This document shows positions 1 through 11,221 of a stretch of DNA of 64,000 nucleotides, piece by piece (the stretch's first letter is position 1; each line of letters begins with the position of its first letter). The position numbers and the translations under genes were made by a program. The notes under the pieces are model-generated. The model was not told where the DNA came from, made no database searches, and saw only the letters and a program-made list of their open reading frames with translations. This stretch comes from Cladopsammia gracilis (Eukaryota; Cnidaria; Anthozoa; Scleractinia; Dendrophylliidae), in contig JAJGOT010000292.1 of assembly GCA_022457155.1 (NCBI GenBank), forward strand, positions 32,501 to 96,500. Direction: 5' to 3'.

Positions 1-134
1 CCATATTGCAGGTATTGCTTTTTCTATAGGAACTCAACCTGCAAAATGTTTTTGAAGAAAATTGGAAAAAAAAATTATTTTTGCCATCCGCCGCAAAAAA
101 GCTTTTTTTCTCGATTTTTACAGTCAAGCTCTCT

Positions 135-473
135 TAAATAAACTGTGATAAAAAGGTAAAGATCTCCATACACATGTAGCCCCTTTAAATAAACTGTGAT
201 AAAAAGGTCAAGATCTCCATACACATGTAGCCCCTTTCAATAAACTGTGATAAAAAGGTCAAGATCTCCATACATATGTAGCCTCTTTAAATAAACTGTG
301 ATAAAAAGGTAAAGATCTCCATACACATGTGGCCCCTTTAAATAAACTGTGATAGAAAGGTCAGGATCTCCATACACATGTAGCCCCTTTAAATAAACTG
401 TGATAAAAAGGTCAAGATCTCCATACACATGTAGCCCCTTTAAATAAGTGATAAAAAGGTCAAGATCTCCATA
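135..473. repeat. 51-bp minisatellite, about 6.5 copies
   Basis: The word AACTGTGATA recurs at 141, 192, 243, 294, 345 and 396, an exact 51-bp step, with a shortened last unit near 440. Units differ at a few bases. Because 51 is a multiple of three, the minus strand stays open for 63 codons, but that frame only repeats a 17-residue unit and is not a gene. Confidence 0.95.
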
Positions 474-887
474 ATTTTATATGCATGTAATCTGCATAAT
501 TTCCTGGAATACTTGAAATGAAAGGAGACATTCATAAAATAAGCAGCTGTATCTGTTGTTGGAGAAACACAGTGAATGTTATAAGCTTTTAATTGGTCCA
601 TTGTGATTTTTTTAGTTTCTTTTGTGGTAATTTTTTTGCGTGATTAATAATTATTGTTAACAATTTTGTGTTGTTCAAGATGGTTAAATACAGACTGTTA
701 AGGATTATTAGCAAAATATTGACTTGTTGATGAGGCAAAAATAAACTTGTGGTTGTGTGACAGTGTTTTAAAGTACTGTCCAACAGTATTAAACAATAAC
801 CCATCAGAGATTCCAAGTTTGTTATAGTAATAAATATTGCTAAACTTACAGATGATGAACCTGAGATCCAAATTGGAAAGTGTTTTG
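474..887. other. AT-rich spacer, no gene seen
   Basis: This stretch is AT-rich and carries T-runs. The minus-strand frames of about 90-113 codons are low-complexity and cross the boundary of the dispersed module that follows. I see no motif, splice pair or RNA. Confidence 0.5.
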
Positions 888-2527
888 TACTTCTGCATGC
901 ATGCACTGTTATGATCTGAGTGAAAACCACTTTTCATCTCTGTTGTTTTTTTCTTTTTTAACCCCAACTAATGCTCTCAAAAACAATAACTAACCTAAGA
1001 GTGTACTTTGTTAGAGTTAGAGATACCTACACTCTGCATGCGTGCTTTGATTTTGTCATCAAAGTTTTAAACAAATTATCTTATTTGTTCAGTTATTATA
1101 CATGTATATAGTCAGTGTACATCTCTTTCAAACGTTCAATTTAATTGTTTCTAATAACTTGTAGCTGCTATTTAATAGTCAATATCTTTTCTGTCATTTG
1201 AGCCATCACTGTTGAAACAGTTAGGCCCTTTTCTTGATCCCCCATGTTAAATTAAAGCAATTAAATGGTTGAGAAACATTAGGTGATGGATGATTAATTT
1301 AAACAAATAATTTTAGTCCATCTCTTGTTTTTGCACATTTGAGAAGTTAATCTATAAAGTTCATTTGACCCCCATCATTTTTAAATAATAATTATTGTCT
1401 CTTGCCCAGTCACTGAGATCATCATGTTCGTAATTACAAATATTACAGTGGTTGTTGTGACTTTAATTTTGTTGGAAATTATGCTTACCCATGGAGTTGC
1501 CCAGAGATCTTGGCTGGTGATAGTGTGATTATTACTGACGGTAAGTTAATTGACTATGTAATGAAGTTTCAACCATTTTTTCCCAACAAACTACAGAAAA
1601 GGGAGGAGGATGGAGGTGTCTTGCAACACCCCTTAAAAAGGTTAGATACAGCTGTAAAGACACATGTTACAAGTGCATACATGTATAAGTGCCAAAACCT
1701 CCACTGTATGTATTGTGATTTGTTTCTAATCAATTGTCTTGCAACACACGTTAAAAAGGTTAGATACAGCTGTACAGACACATGTTGGGCATACATGCAT
1801 GTATAAGTGCCAAAACCTCCACTGTAAGTACATGTATTGTGATTTGTTTCTAATCAGATCAATTGTCTTGCAACACCCCTTAAAAAGGGAAGGTACAGCT
1901 GTACAGATGTTGGGCTATTAGTGCCAAAACCTCCACTGTATGTATTGTATGTATCATAAGGAAAATACAAAAGAAATGAAAGTTAAATGAAGATTTAAAA
2001 AGCCTGATAAAGAACAGCTACAGTGTATATGATGTAATAAAAATTCAAAAATCTAAAGTACACATACCCTACAAAGCTGTTTCTAGCATGGTACATGTAT
2101 GTGGATACCAGTGTTACAATCCTTCCCAAAAATGTTTTGGGTTTTAACTATGTTCTGCTTCCGATTCATAAAGGTTTTAAAATGATGTGTCATGCAATTC
2201 ATCACGCTATTTTAGATAATCTGTGAAAATAAACAAAATTAATTGATCCAGTTGAACGTTATTTTTGAATTATAGATGCTTATGAGCCAATTTAATGACA
2301 CTTATTGTGAATACAATATTTTGTGATGGCTACTGGAAGACCACTTATAGTGAATGTGACACCGTGATGAAATAAAGATTGTAGTAGTGGTAGTGGTAGT
2401 GATTTTCGGTGAATTTGTGGTCGCCATGTTGGTGTCATATCCTCAGTGGGGCACCAAGATGGCCGCTCCATATATTTCTTACTAAAAATGTATAACACTT
2501 GTTCGCCTATAACTCTTGAACATTTGG
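888..2527. repeat. Dispersed repeat module A, copy 1
   Basis: The sequence from the TTGTACTTCTGCATGCATGC word to the ATAACTCTTGAACATTTGG word is repeated in the same order and orientation at 28454-30180, with small indels. Homology ends where the LINE begins, while the second copy continues, so the LINE probably inserted into this module. No coding frame is shared by the two copies. It is probably a non-autonomous mobile element or an old segmental duplication. Confidence 0.85.
1616..1960. repeat. Tandem sub-repeat of about 120 bp inside module A, 3 copies
   Basis: Units start with TTGCAACACCCCTTAAAAAG-like sequence near 1620, 1738 and 1868 and include GTGCCAAAACCTCCACTGTA. The same sub-repeat, also in about three units, is in module A' at 29215-29530. 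Confidence 0.85.
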
Positions 2528-2534
2528 AGAGAGT

Positions 2535-2547
2535 CAAGATGGACGGC
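2535..2547 (+). promoter_or_regulatory. YY1-like motif at the LINE 5' end
   Basis: CAAGATGGACGGC lies within about ten bases of the inferred LINE start. Human L1 also begins with a CAAGATGG YY1 site that directs correct transcription initiation, so the same placement here is suggestive. The function here is inference from position and sequence only. Confidence 0.4.
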
Positions 2548-2594
2548 AGCGTTTTTTGTGAGTAGGCTGCCTAGACTCTCCGCTTTGCAATCTA

Positions 2595-3492
2595 ATGGAC
2601 GGAAAGCAAAAGGATAGCGAGGAAACATCGCGCTCTATTGGTGGGAAACGAAGCGAAAGGCCTAGCAGCAGCAGCTCGCCCGAAATACCGCCAAAGAAAA
2701 CGGCAAAGACCTCAGAATACACGATGGCCGAAGAGACCGATCTGGCGGGCATTTGGAGTGCTCTCAACAAAATACAAAAAACACGGACGAGCTTCTCAAA
2801 GAAAACCGAGCACTCCGAAACCTTTACAATGATCTACAAAAGTCTCTCTAATTCCATATCAGCAAAGTTGAAAGCTTTTTATAGAGACGAAAAACAAAGC
2901 GTTGGAGACTGAGGTGAAGTCGCTTAAAAAAACAATTCGAACGACCGAAGAGCAAATCGACGGCCTGAATCAAGAAATAGACGAGCTGAGCAGCGATTTG
3001 GGTTTTGCTATCAATCAAATAGACGACTTAGAACAATATACAAGAAAGTATAACCTCGAGATACATGGAATCTCTGAGTCACCGGATGAAAATGTCGCTG
3101 AAAACATTATCAAACTTGCTAAAGTGGTAAATGTCCACATCACCAACAATGACATAGACATTTGCCACAGGATGTCGACGCGAAGAACGGACGCCCATAA
3201 ACCGATCATAGTGCGCTTCAAATCCTACAAGGCGAAAAGTGAACTGTACAAGGCAAGAAAGCACCTAAGATCAGTAAGTCTGAACAACTATTTTCGTAAC
3301 ATTGATGCTGTTTATATCAATGAGAACTTAACAACCTACAGGCACGGTCTTTTCGCGAAAGTAAGAAAATTCAAGAAGGATCAGAAATGGCAGAGCGCCT
3401 GGACTGTAGATGGCAAAATTTTTATTAAAAAATCTCAAGGCGATCAAGCAATTAGAATATACGAAGCCGAAGACTTGAAAAATATTCACTAA
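2595..3492 (+). pseudogene. LINE ORF1 protein (coiled coil plus RNA-binding domain), frameshifted
   Basis: ORF1p of L1-like elements binds element RNA and trimerises through a coiled coil. Here the first 60 or so codons (from the ATG at 2595) are basic and Ser-rich. A leucine-rich heptad region follows, but the frame changes near 2770-2900, so the second half is read from 2902. That half (196 codons) has a coiled-coil start, then the typical block EQYTRKYNLEIHGI, then a basic RRM-like region ending near 3490. The EQY-R-NLEI-GI signature is characteristic of ORF1 in invertebrate L1/Tx1-like elements. A 435-bp spacer separates it from ORF2. Frame breaks make it non-functional. Confidence 0.85.
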
Positions 3493-3927
3493 TCTGTTAT
3501 GAATTTTTTTTTTCATCTTTCTCCCCTGTTCAAGTATGTAAATATATAAGCGTTCCTTTTTTAGCGCCTCGCCTATCTTTTGATTACCTTTTGCTTACAA
3601 ATTAGCTAAATTCTGCGGAGAGTATGTGGGAGGGTGTTTTTGTATCCAGACATAACAATCGATGTTATTCAAAAGTGTTAGCTTTTCCCTTCTATACAAT
3701 AAGCTGCTTCGCAGCTTAATTAGTGTTACTATTATGTTAAGTGTTAGTTTTTGTATATTTTCTTTATCTTTCATAATCCGTTTTCGTCTAACTTTTTCCC
3801 AGTTGAATTGCAATGAGTACACCATTATTATAAAGGCTCTAACCGCAAAGCTAAACGCTATCGAATGTTTGCAGAGTGCGGTACACAAACATCTAACTGG
3901 AAAAGAATTCTTAAGTCTAAAGTACAC

Positions 3928-4402
3928 ATGGATTTAAATGCAGTTTCCTTTAATGCAAGAGGCCTTAACAAAGCTATCAAAAGAAGAAAGCTATTTCGGT
4001 GGCTCCATCTTAACAAATTTGACGTAGTTTTCCTACAAGAGACATACAGCGACGCCAGTCTAGAAGCATTCTGGCGAACGGAATGGGGTGGTGAAATTTT
4101 CTTCGCGCACGGGTCCAAACATAGCAGAGGGGTTATGATCCTGTTCAAACCCTCCTTATGTAAAGAGGTAAAGAGGTGGCAAATGTCACGAGAGATAAAA
4201 ATGGCAGATTTCTGATTGTAAACACCACCATTGGCGACGACGAATTTTGCTTTGTTAATATTTACGCCCCAAATGATCAAACCCAGCAAATTGCTTTCTT
4301 TAAAAAGATGACCGTTTCCATCCGTGAATGCCAAACCGACAGAATCTTGATTGGCGGAGACTTCAATTGCCCGATGTCCGCATTAGATAAATTCGGAGGT
4401 AA
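3928..4402 (+). pseudogene. LINE ORF2, N-terminal part of the apurinic-like endonuclease
   Basis: The ATG at 3928 starts MDLNAVSFNARGLN, the usual opening of a LINE endonuclease (EEP family, which nicks target DNA to prime reverse transcription). The catalytic-type blocks FLQETY, FVNIYAPND and ILIGGDFNCP follow. The frame shifts near 4195, and the second half is read in the next frame from about 4176. The sequence is cut at 4402 by a DNA transposon and resumes at 11222. From 4207 this segment is the left part of a tandem duplication whose second copy starts at 11704. Confidence 0.9.
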
Positions 4403-4989
4403 GGGAGCATTCATAATTTATCTAGAGGGTGGGCTATGATGATTTCCTTAATTTTTTTCTTTCATTTTTTAAAGCCCCCCTCATTATCTCAGGATTTTTT
4501 TCCTGACCCCCCCTCAAGCGATGCTGATTTATCAAAAGAAAATATCATAGCCCCCCCTCCCCAGCACATAAGTACCACTTGTCTAACTCACCCTTAGCCA
4601 TTTCAAAGTCTTGTGAAAGGTATACTGTGCTTACTGAGCTTTATTAACTGGTAATTAACATAGTAAATCAGTAACAACTTGCACTAATGAAATGAAAATA
4701 TAATGTTAAGTACAATTAAATCTCTATGCATTTTAATTCAAAAATGTTTTTTGGACATTCCTGAGAAAGCTGATTGAATTATTGGCTGATAATAACTTAA
4801 ATTATCTGAATTGGTACTGGAGAGAAAGTAGTCTCTTAGAAGCTAATGATCTGATAGATCATGGCCAGTTGTCAGTGCAGTGTTTTTAAATGAAGATCTG
4901 AAGATCATAAGAAATATTGTTTGTGCCGGTCAATAGATGATAAAGCATATATAAGGCCTGGCACGGGGGAAGGAATGAATCACGCTATA
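4403..4989. other. Left subterminal region of the outer transposon
   Basis: After the TIR there are C-rich stretches and AT-rich sequence with no convincing long frame. A TATATAAG word lies at 4948-4955. From 4944 a short frame stays open to the inner insertion point and, in the pre-insertion order with one TA, continues into the frame at 9699-9931. The outer gene may therefore have started near here. Confidence 0.5.
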
Positions 4990-5863
4990 GTCAGGCGGTT
5001 ATGTGAAAAAATTGTGCACTTTGAGCTAAAAGCATGAAATTTTGCATGAAGTACCAGGTTTATGTGGTAAACAAATGTGGATATGGAGCCATCGAGGAAA
5101 TTCTATTTTTGTTAAGTTATGACGGTTTTTAAAAATGGCGGCCATTTTGAACCGGAAGTGAAATTTATTTTAACGTCAGTGCTATTAAACGGCCTTTTCT
5201 TGATCTTACTCAACTTTATTTTTAATGTTGCATTGATTTTAATCTTTCATTAATAAATTATTCATTTCAATTGTTTTAAAAAATATAAGATTTACTAAGA
5301 AATGATTAATTTTCAATATGGCCGCCATTTTGTACCGGGAAGTGAAAGGTGATCACAAGGAAAGTGCTTGTTAAATTTGTTTCTTTCTTTTGAAATCGCT
5401 TCAGATGTCATAATTTATTGCAATAAAATTATGAAAAAAACTTTTATATCATTCCGTTAACTAAATTCTTTTTTTTCTCATGCAATGGTATCATACTGGA
5501 CTTAATCTTGACAAACTCTTATACTACTTGCCCATAATTGTAAAGACCTAAGGCATTTTGTTTATCGAATATTTTTCAACTTAGCTCGTCTCATACACAC
5601 ATTAGAGGCTGGAAATAAACAATTCCGGTTTACCCAGTCAATCATTCTGTTAAAAAAAAACTTGTTTTGCACAGCATACAACTGTTGTTATGCGCATATC
5701 AGAGGCTGGAAATAACAAATCAGTATGCTTTACACAATAATATTAATCACATACTTCACCTAGTTACTATCCAAAAGTTCGAGGCAGTTTAGACTTTACA
5801 AGACTCGTTATTCTGATATTCGGAATTGTTCAACAGAATAAGTGATTCATTCAACGTTCATCC

Positions 5864-8572
5864 TTATTCACGGTTGTTACATTGGTCACTACAGCTGCAA
5901 AGTGCAGTACATTGCAGCGCTGCTCTTCTACACGAACAACTTCCTCTGCATCCCACCTTGCATCCGCATTTGATTAGCTCTCGGCATGACTTGGTGACAT
6001 CAGTTAGAGTTGTCCAAAAAGGCTGCCACCCTCCTTCCTTGAAAGTCCAGCCCCAGTCACCAGGCGAAGGTAGCTCTGAGCTTAGTGAGACGGCTTGGCC
6101 CCAACAGTGACCGGCTTGATAAGCTGCCCTGTAGGTGTGTTGTAAAAGGGCCGCCCTTGTCGGTGGAATCGCATCATACGCTCTACCTCTCTGAGCAAAC
6201 AGTTGCTTTCTGGCCTCATCTACGCTGGTCTTACTGCTCGTTCTGCCGTACATGAGTACGACAAAACGCTTCACTGACTGGATGAGTGGGTGAAGTCGCC
6301 AGCTGCAGGAAGGCATCCGTGACGACTGGATAATTTCGCCATACGGTAAAGGCAGTCTTCTTTCTTCGCCCGGCAAAACAAGATACCGTATCGCATCCTG
6401 TGAATGCGTGGAATAAGGGTAGAGACTTTGACATTTCTGATCCCAGGCTTCTTGAGATATCGTGCGCAGCAATGTAGCGCAAATACGAGCCAGTGTCCAT
6501 TGCAACCCAGACTTCCATTTGTTGCTCCTGAAGCATATCGGCGAGTGTTACAGATAGAACAAGAACATCAGTGTCAACTGTACGTATCAGAATCTTCCGG
6601 TGACCCTCCTGGACTGCGTCGACTGCATGCAAAATCATCCTGATGTCAGCTTCCTCGTGTGTACATGGAGCGAGTTTCGATGTGTTGCTACGGGCAAGAG
6701 AACACAGGACTTCTGTGCCTTTGGTTGTGATGACTTGCTTTTCCTCACGCAAGGATAGTACAGACTCGGCCAGAAACCGGAATAATTCTTGCTTGTTTTC
6801 GTCATTCCTTAGGAACTGCTGCCAGTTGCGAGGTAGTTGAGTGCGTGCCTGTACGCGCCTTCTAGCACCCTTCCCTCGTTTACTTCTTGTAGTGGCCTTT
6901 AAACTGTTGGGAACATATTCATCCCATACTACATCAAGTCGCTTAGCATGGGAGAGCTGAGATTGAATGTAGGGCAGAAAAGACTGTCTTGAATATTCTG
7001 CGAATATTTTCTCTGTTCCAGGTTTGACCATATTGACAACAACGGATCCGTCAATGATAATGGTATCTACATCCTCGGGCATCTTCGCTTGTGGAGTTGT
7101 GTAAGAGTGGAGACATTCAGCTAGTTCGGACTTCTTTTGAGGAAGACGCAGCTTACCATCCTGTGACAGCGACGGTGGACAACTTTGATTTTCGTGCTGA
7201 AAATACTCATCCAGGTTTCCCTCCCTCGTCTGACAAGAAATGTACAACCTTGAAAAAAGCAAACAATCATTCTTTGCAGATGACAACTGCTGCTTGGTCT
7301 TAGACACCGTCTTTGATGCAGGACAGTTAAAGACGCCAAGATCATTCCTCTTTATTGGATCATACAATGACTTGCTTCGCTTCACCAAGCGTTCCGTTAC
7401 GAATGTCTCGTACTGTTCCATTCCAACCTCTTCTACCGTGCGCAGTCTCACCAGTGCATCCGAACTCATTATCTCTTAAGTTTCCAAAACTAAGAGATCT
7501 TCGGTTTCCTCCATGAATGGATTTCCCATTTCTTCAATTGTTTTTGTAAGTGCAGTAACATCTCTGTAAAACAAAGATTGCAAGCTTCTTGTGTCTTCAT
7601 GGTGTTTTCCATTCTGCTCGCTTTGGCTGCTTTCGTCAAATGAATGGCTTCGTCGCAATCTTCTCTAAGAACTCGGTTTAACGCTAAGCCAACGTCTTCT
7701 TTAAATCCAAGAAAAATGTCACGCCCTTGTTTGTATGCTTCAAGGTCGGGGTTGTGAGATAAAAGCCGCTCTTTCAGTCGCGTGGTATGCACGCGACTCT
7801 GCATATCGGCACCCAACTGCTCCATTCGAGTGGTGTACATATTGGCTAGATCAGCCAATTTAAATACGGTGATTGAATCACTGGTTGAACGTGCCTCTTC
7901 TATATACGTTATAAGCTCTGCCAAAACGATGCCCCCAAGTTGAAATATGGTATCGTCTGCTTCATCTTTTAAAACTGTTTCCGCTCTTTTATACAAAGAC
8001 ACTAAACACGAAGAGTGATAACATGCTTCTAAAGCTACCAAATCACCAGCACTCAATTTGGCCAACAGCTTCTGATCTTGCAGAGCAATGGCACATCTTC
8101 TGACTCGAGCATCCAATCCAAAAGTGCAAACATTATGAAGTGGATTTTTGAAGGCGCTGGCTTGATCACAAAAAAAGCAAATCTTCTCCGAGTTATTCAT
8201 CTGTGAATGGCTTGGGCTACTGGAGCGCGTATATTTACAGCTTGCAGATGGATCGGGTGTTGGAGCCTGTCTCTTTTTGGCTCTGTTGAGCTTAGTGGAA
8301 TTAAAAAGCAAATAACAGCTCTTATGCCATCGGGCTTTGCAACGCAAAAACGTACTTTCCATTCCATCACCTTCATTCAGTCGAGATAGGCTTATCTGAA
8401 TTGGCATACACCCCAGTTCATGAAACTGTTGAATATTTTCGGCAAGGGTCTTGTAACCAGCTCCAACATCAGACCTCTTTGAGTCTGCAGGGCATTGAAG
8501 TGCCTCACTCTTACTCTCTTGACAGAGAACACAAAGACTCCAGTCTGTCCTCGAGCCTAACTCTTGGTTCAT
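5864..8572 (-). pseudogene. Zinc-finger / PIN (FEN-like) nuclease / CXC-domain protein, broken
   Basis: The start is the ATG at 8572. The first 360 codons contain paired cysteines (CVLC), a KARWHKSCY motif, CFFC and ACYHSSC, suggesting zinc binding. The frame then changes near 7555, and an in-frame TAA lies at 7476-7478. The next frame (7469-6231) has a SLYDPIKRNDLGVF block, a GKLRLPQKKSEL block, and three acidic motifs, HEEADIRMILHA, DTDVLVL and FTGCDT, spaced like the metal-binding sites of FEN1/XPG-type PIN nucleases. Another frameshift near 6270 leads into the C-terminus, which ends with a Cys-X-Cys cluster (CGCKVGCRGSCSC) like TSO1/CXC DNA-binding domains. I recall this architecture as a very abundant unannotated cnidarian family. 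The nuclease assignment is inference. One stop and two frameshifts make this copy inactive. Confidence 0.75.
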
Positions 8573-9696
8573 TATTGGGCTGTAAATTTAATAGAAAATC
8601 ACCAGAAATATTTCTCTGCCAATCGATGTCTTTATGTTACTAATTCGGGTAATATATAAGGAAATCTAAAGCAATTAAAATAAATCAAACCCTGTAAATC
8701 GTTAATCAAATAAAGTGAAATAAAACTTGGTCGTTGACCAAAATTGTACCATGAATATTTAAGTGAACATTTTTAAATATTCACGGCTCAGTTCCCAGAC
8801 ACTGTCTTTGTGTTTTGTTTAATCTGAATAACATTAAACTAAACAAAATATAACATCATTCAGTCTTATTCAGTTTGGTTTAGACATCAAACTCCTTCAA
8901 AATAGGCTAAACGTTGTTTTCTTTGGCTTCATTAGATGATAAAATAACATCATTCAAGACGTGACTGATGCTCTAGGAAATACATCTTTTCGTTCTACTA
9001 AAAATGTTAAAATGATTTCAATGAAATACTAGCGTAAACTACTAAAAAAGCAAACATGTACTTACAGTTATGATAGCGCAGCTCTCGCCATAACAAAATG
9101 GCTGCCCCCATGTACCAATAAGCAAGGCCTCGGAGTGCTACAAATGATGGGTACTTGAACCAGTCTCTCCCGGGCAATTTATTTGAGCAGACATAATTAG
9201 TTGTTTTGAACATTTGCTATCTCTTATATTTCATTAAGTTATAAAAAGTCAAAGCAAACTTGCTTTGAGTTAAATCGTAGTATATATAGAGCAAACACTT
9301 GATCAAACCCTTCAACCTCATTTTCAATAAAAGAGGCACCTCACTTCCGGTTTTGCTTGCATGTTAAACTTTCGGCTGCGCGCAATGCACACATTTTTCG
9401 CTCAATTTCGTATTTAAACCTTTAAATAATATTTTTCTTTACCCTGAAGCAACACGAGTGTCATTCCAAGGTGTTTTAACCCGTCTTGTTGTAACTTCCG
9501 GTAATGTTACATTTTACTTCCGGTCAAGATGGCGGCCATTTTAAAAACACCCCTTTAACTTCGTTGTGAGTGAATTTTCAGAGTGGCTCCATATCAGATG
9601 TTAATAAGCATACAAAGAACCTTCACTTACACCACATTTCATCCTTTTAACCTAAAGTGCACAATTCACCTAAAATTCTGCACATAACCGCCTGAC
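8573..9696. other. Right non-coding part of the inner element
   Basis: This is AT-rich sequence upstream of the minus-strand gene, containing its presumed promoter, then the right subterminal region with CAAGATGGCGGCCATTTT near 9528 and the terminal inverted repeat. No other coding frame is convincing. Confidence 0.6.
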
Positions 9697-9698
9697 TA

Positions 9699-10986
9699 CT
9701 AGGAATCAGAGAATCTTGACACTCAGTGCAGATGAGAGGGCTCGGAAACTTCCACTTCATGACTGGCCAGAAAGAAAAATGTATATTACACCATCTGCCC
9801 ACCGCATTTTTTCTAAAGTTGGCGCAATGAAAAGAGACAATGAAAAGTTAATCACTGACGAGGATTACCATTTCGTATTTACAAGACCAAAATTTTTTTA
9901 TTGGTTCCAGTGGATCTGTATGGGCAAGTGAAACAATGAACTTAAGGTACTTGTATCCGAACATTTTCGAAATTTCCGAAAAAAAATCTGACTTTTCCTC
10001 TGCATTTCGTTCGTTATGTGCTCAACTTCACGATTCCGTATTTTTATATAATGACATGTGTGAACCTGGAGATTTCCGTCGTGCGAAACCTGGAGCTCAT
10101 GAGAATCCCCATACATGCTATGAACAGGAAAGGCTTGACAGATTACATACAAGAATTGATAAAGCCTTTATTTTGGGAAACAACTTCGAGCAGCTCAACG
10201 AGAACGAGAAAAGAGTTTTTGCAAATAGAGTGCAATCTTTAGTAGACAACATCATTCGGAATGTTAAGAATGCACAGCGTATTTTAGAAAGTCAAAGCAA
10301 GCAGTCCACCGATTTTATATCTGAATCCAAGGTCTACAAGAAGAGTGTCAGAAATTGCTTCAAAGACTTAACGAGTTTGAGCTTTCAGCGGTCAAACCAA
10401 GGTGGTGTGATTTAACTGACGCAGGACCAGGGGTAGGTGTGTCTAATTTTGAAGTCCGATTTCGAGATGCCAAGTTATCAAGGATTTGGAACTCTGACTA
10501 CCGCATCCGGGTTCATAGAGCACGAGAAGACAGTGGCCAAGGAGAAGCAGAAAGAACAAATTCGGCAGTAGGCGATGCAGTAATTCATGGTGGATCAATA
10601 AAATGGGAATATTTTCCAAGATTCCATGATAAATCAGACGAAGATATCGAGAAGATGACGCTGAAAGACTATGAAAAACACGAAGATGAAAGAATTGAAA
10701 GAAACGCTTGGAGAGTTGCTAATGAAATAGCCTTACGCATTGATGATGCACCCATTCTGATGATGATAAAGATGATGATGATGACGAAGGCAACGACACT
10801 GTCTTGGGGGAAACATGGAGTGAAGAGAGTGAGAGTGAAGAGAGTGAGAGTGAGGAGAGCGAGTTTGAGGAGAGTGAGAGTGAGGAGAGCGAGAGTGAGG
10901 AGGGTGACGAGAGTGTATTTGAGCCACTTGCAAAAAGACCTTGCAGCACAAGAAGTGGGCGTCATGCGTCAAGTTTTATACTGTAG
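9699..10986 (+). pseudogene. Outer-transposon gene, unclassified, possibly DDE/RNase H-like, acidic tail
   Basis: Coding sequence is spread over three frames: 9699-9931, 9936-10415, then 10355-10750 continuing in another frame to 10986. Notable blocks are LPLHDWPERKMYITPSAHRI, GPGVGVSNFEVRFRDA, and RVHRAREDSGQGEAERTN. The Asp before GPGVG and the Glu in the last block could be the second and third residues of a DDE-type catalytic core, but that is inference. The protein ends with a poly-Asp run, a (E)ESES repeat and KRPCSTRSGRHASS. I have a recollection of similar unannotated proteins in cnidarians. Its position inside the TAA-flanked TIRs makes it the best candidate for the outer transposase. 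The inner element separates it from its presumed 5' end. Confidence 0.55.
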
Positions 10987-11221
10987 ACCAAGCTCTGTAT
11001 TTGTTGTAATTAAATAAAAGACAGGAATTATAAGAGCGTTCAACAGCATATTTTCATTTTCTTTTTTCCTGGGAAAAAATGGGTGCCCCCCCCCCCCCAT
11101 TGCTCGATGTAATTTTTATTGGCAATTTTCCACAGCCCCCCCTAAATCAAAGTAGGGAAAAGTAGTGACCCCCCCTCAAAATCATCATAGCCCCCCCTCT
11201 AGGTAAATTATGAATGCTCCC

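Larger units (their letters stand above)
4990..9696. mobile_element. 4.7-kb inner element with TIRs and TA target duplication
   Basis: Both ends read GTCAGGCGGTTATGTG inward. Looser similarity extends roughly 190 bp and includes GGATATGGAGCC-type and ATGGCGGCCAT words. TA flanks both ends (4988-4989 and 9697-9698). The element carries one minus-strand gene (5864-8572) with zinc-finger, PIN-like nuclease and CXC regions, and no recognisable DDE transposase. The TA duplication recalls Tc1/mariner, but the coding content does not. It sits inside the 4403-11221 transposon, so it is younger. Confidence 0.85.
4403..11221. mobile_element. 6.8-kb DNA transposon with 42-bp TIRs and TAA target duplication
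   Basis: The left end GGGAGCATTCATAATTTA is matched by the inverted right end, and similarity continues to about 42 bp through a CTAGAGGG/GGGCTATGATGATTT stretch. TAA flanks both sides (4400-4402 and 11222-11224). The duplicated LINE segment at 11888-11905 keeps the uninterrupted target with a single TAA, which proves both the boundaries and the 3-bp duplication. A 3-bp TWA target is typical of PIF/Harbinger elements, but the encoded protein (9699-10986) does not look like a standard Harbinger transposase to me. Both subterminal regions are rich in C-runs. The element is interrupted by a second transposon at 4990-9696. Confidence 0.92.

Noticed and set aside
5826..6110. Plus-strand frames over 5826-7479
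   Set aside because: Shadows of the minus-strand zinc-finger/PIN/CXC gene, whose motifs are clear on the other strand.
10669..10972. Ser/His/Leu-rich minus-strand proteins
   Set aside because: Antisense shadows of the acidic (E)ESES tail and poly-Asp stretch of the outer-transposon gene.
4403..11221. Reading 4403-11221 as one Polinton-like element
   Set aside because: The inner borders at 4990 and 9696 have their own inverted ends and TA duplication, so two separate nested elements explain the data better.
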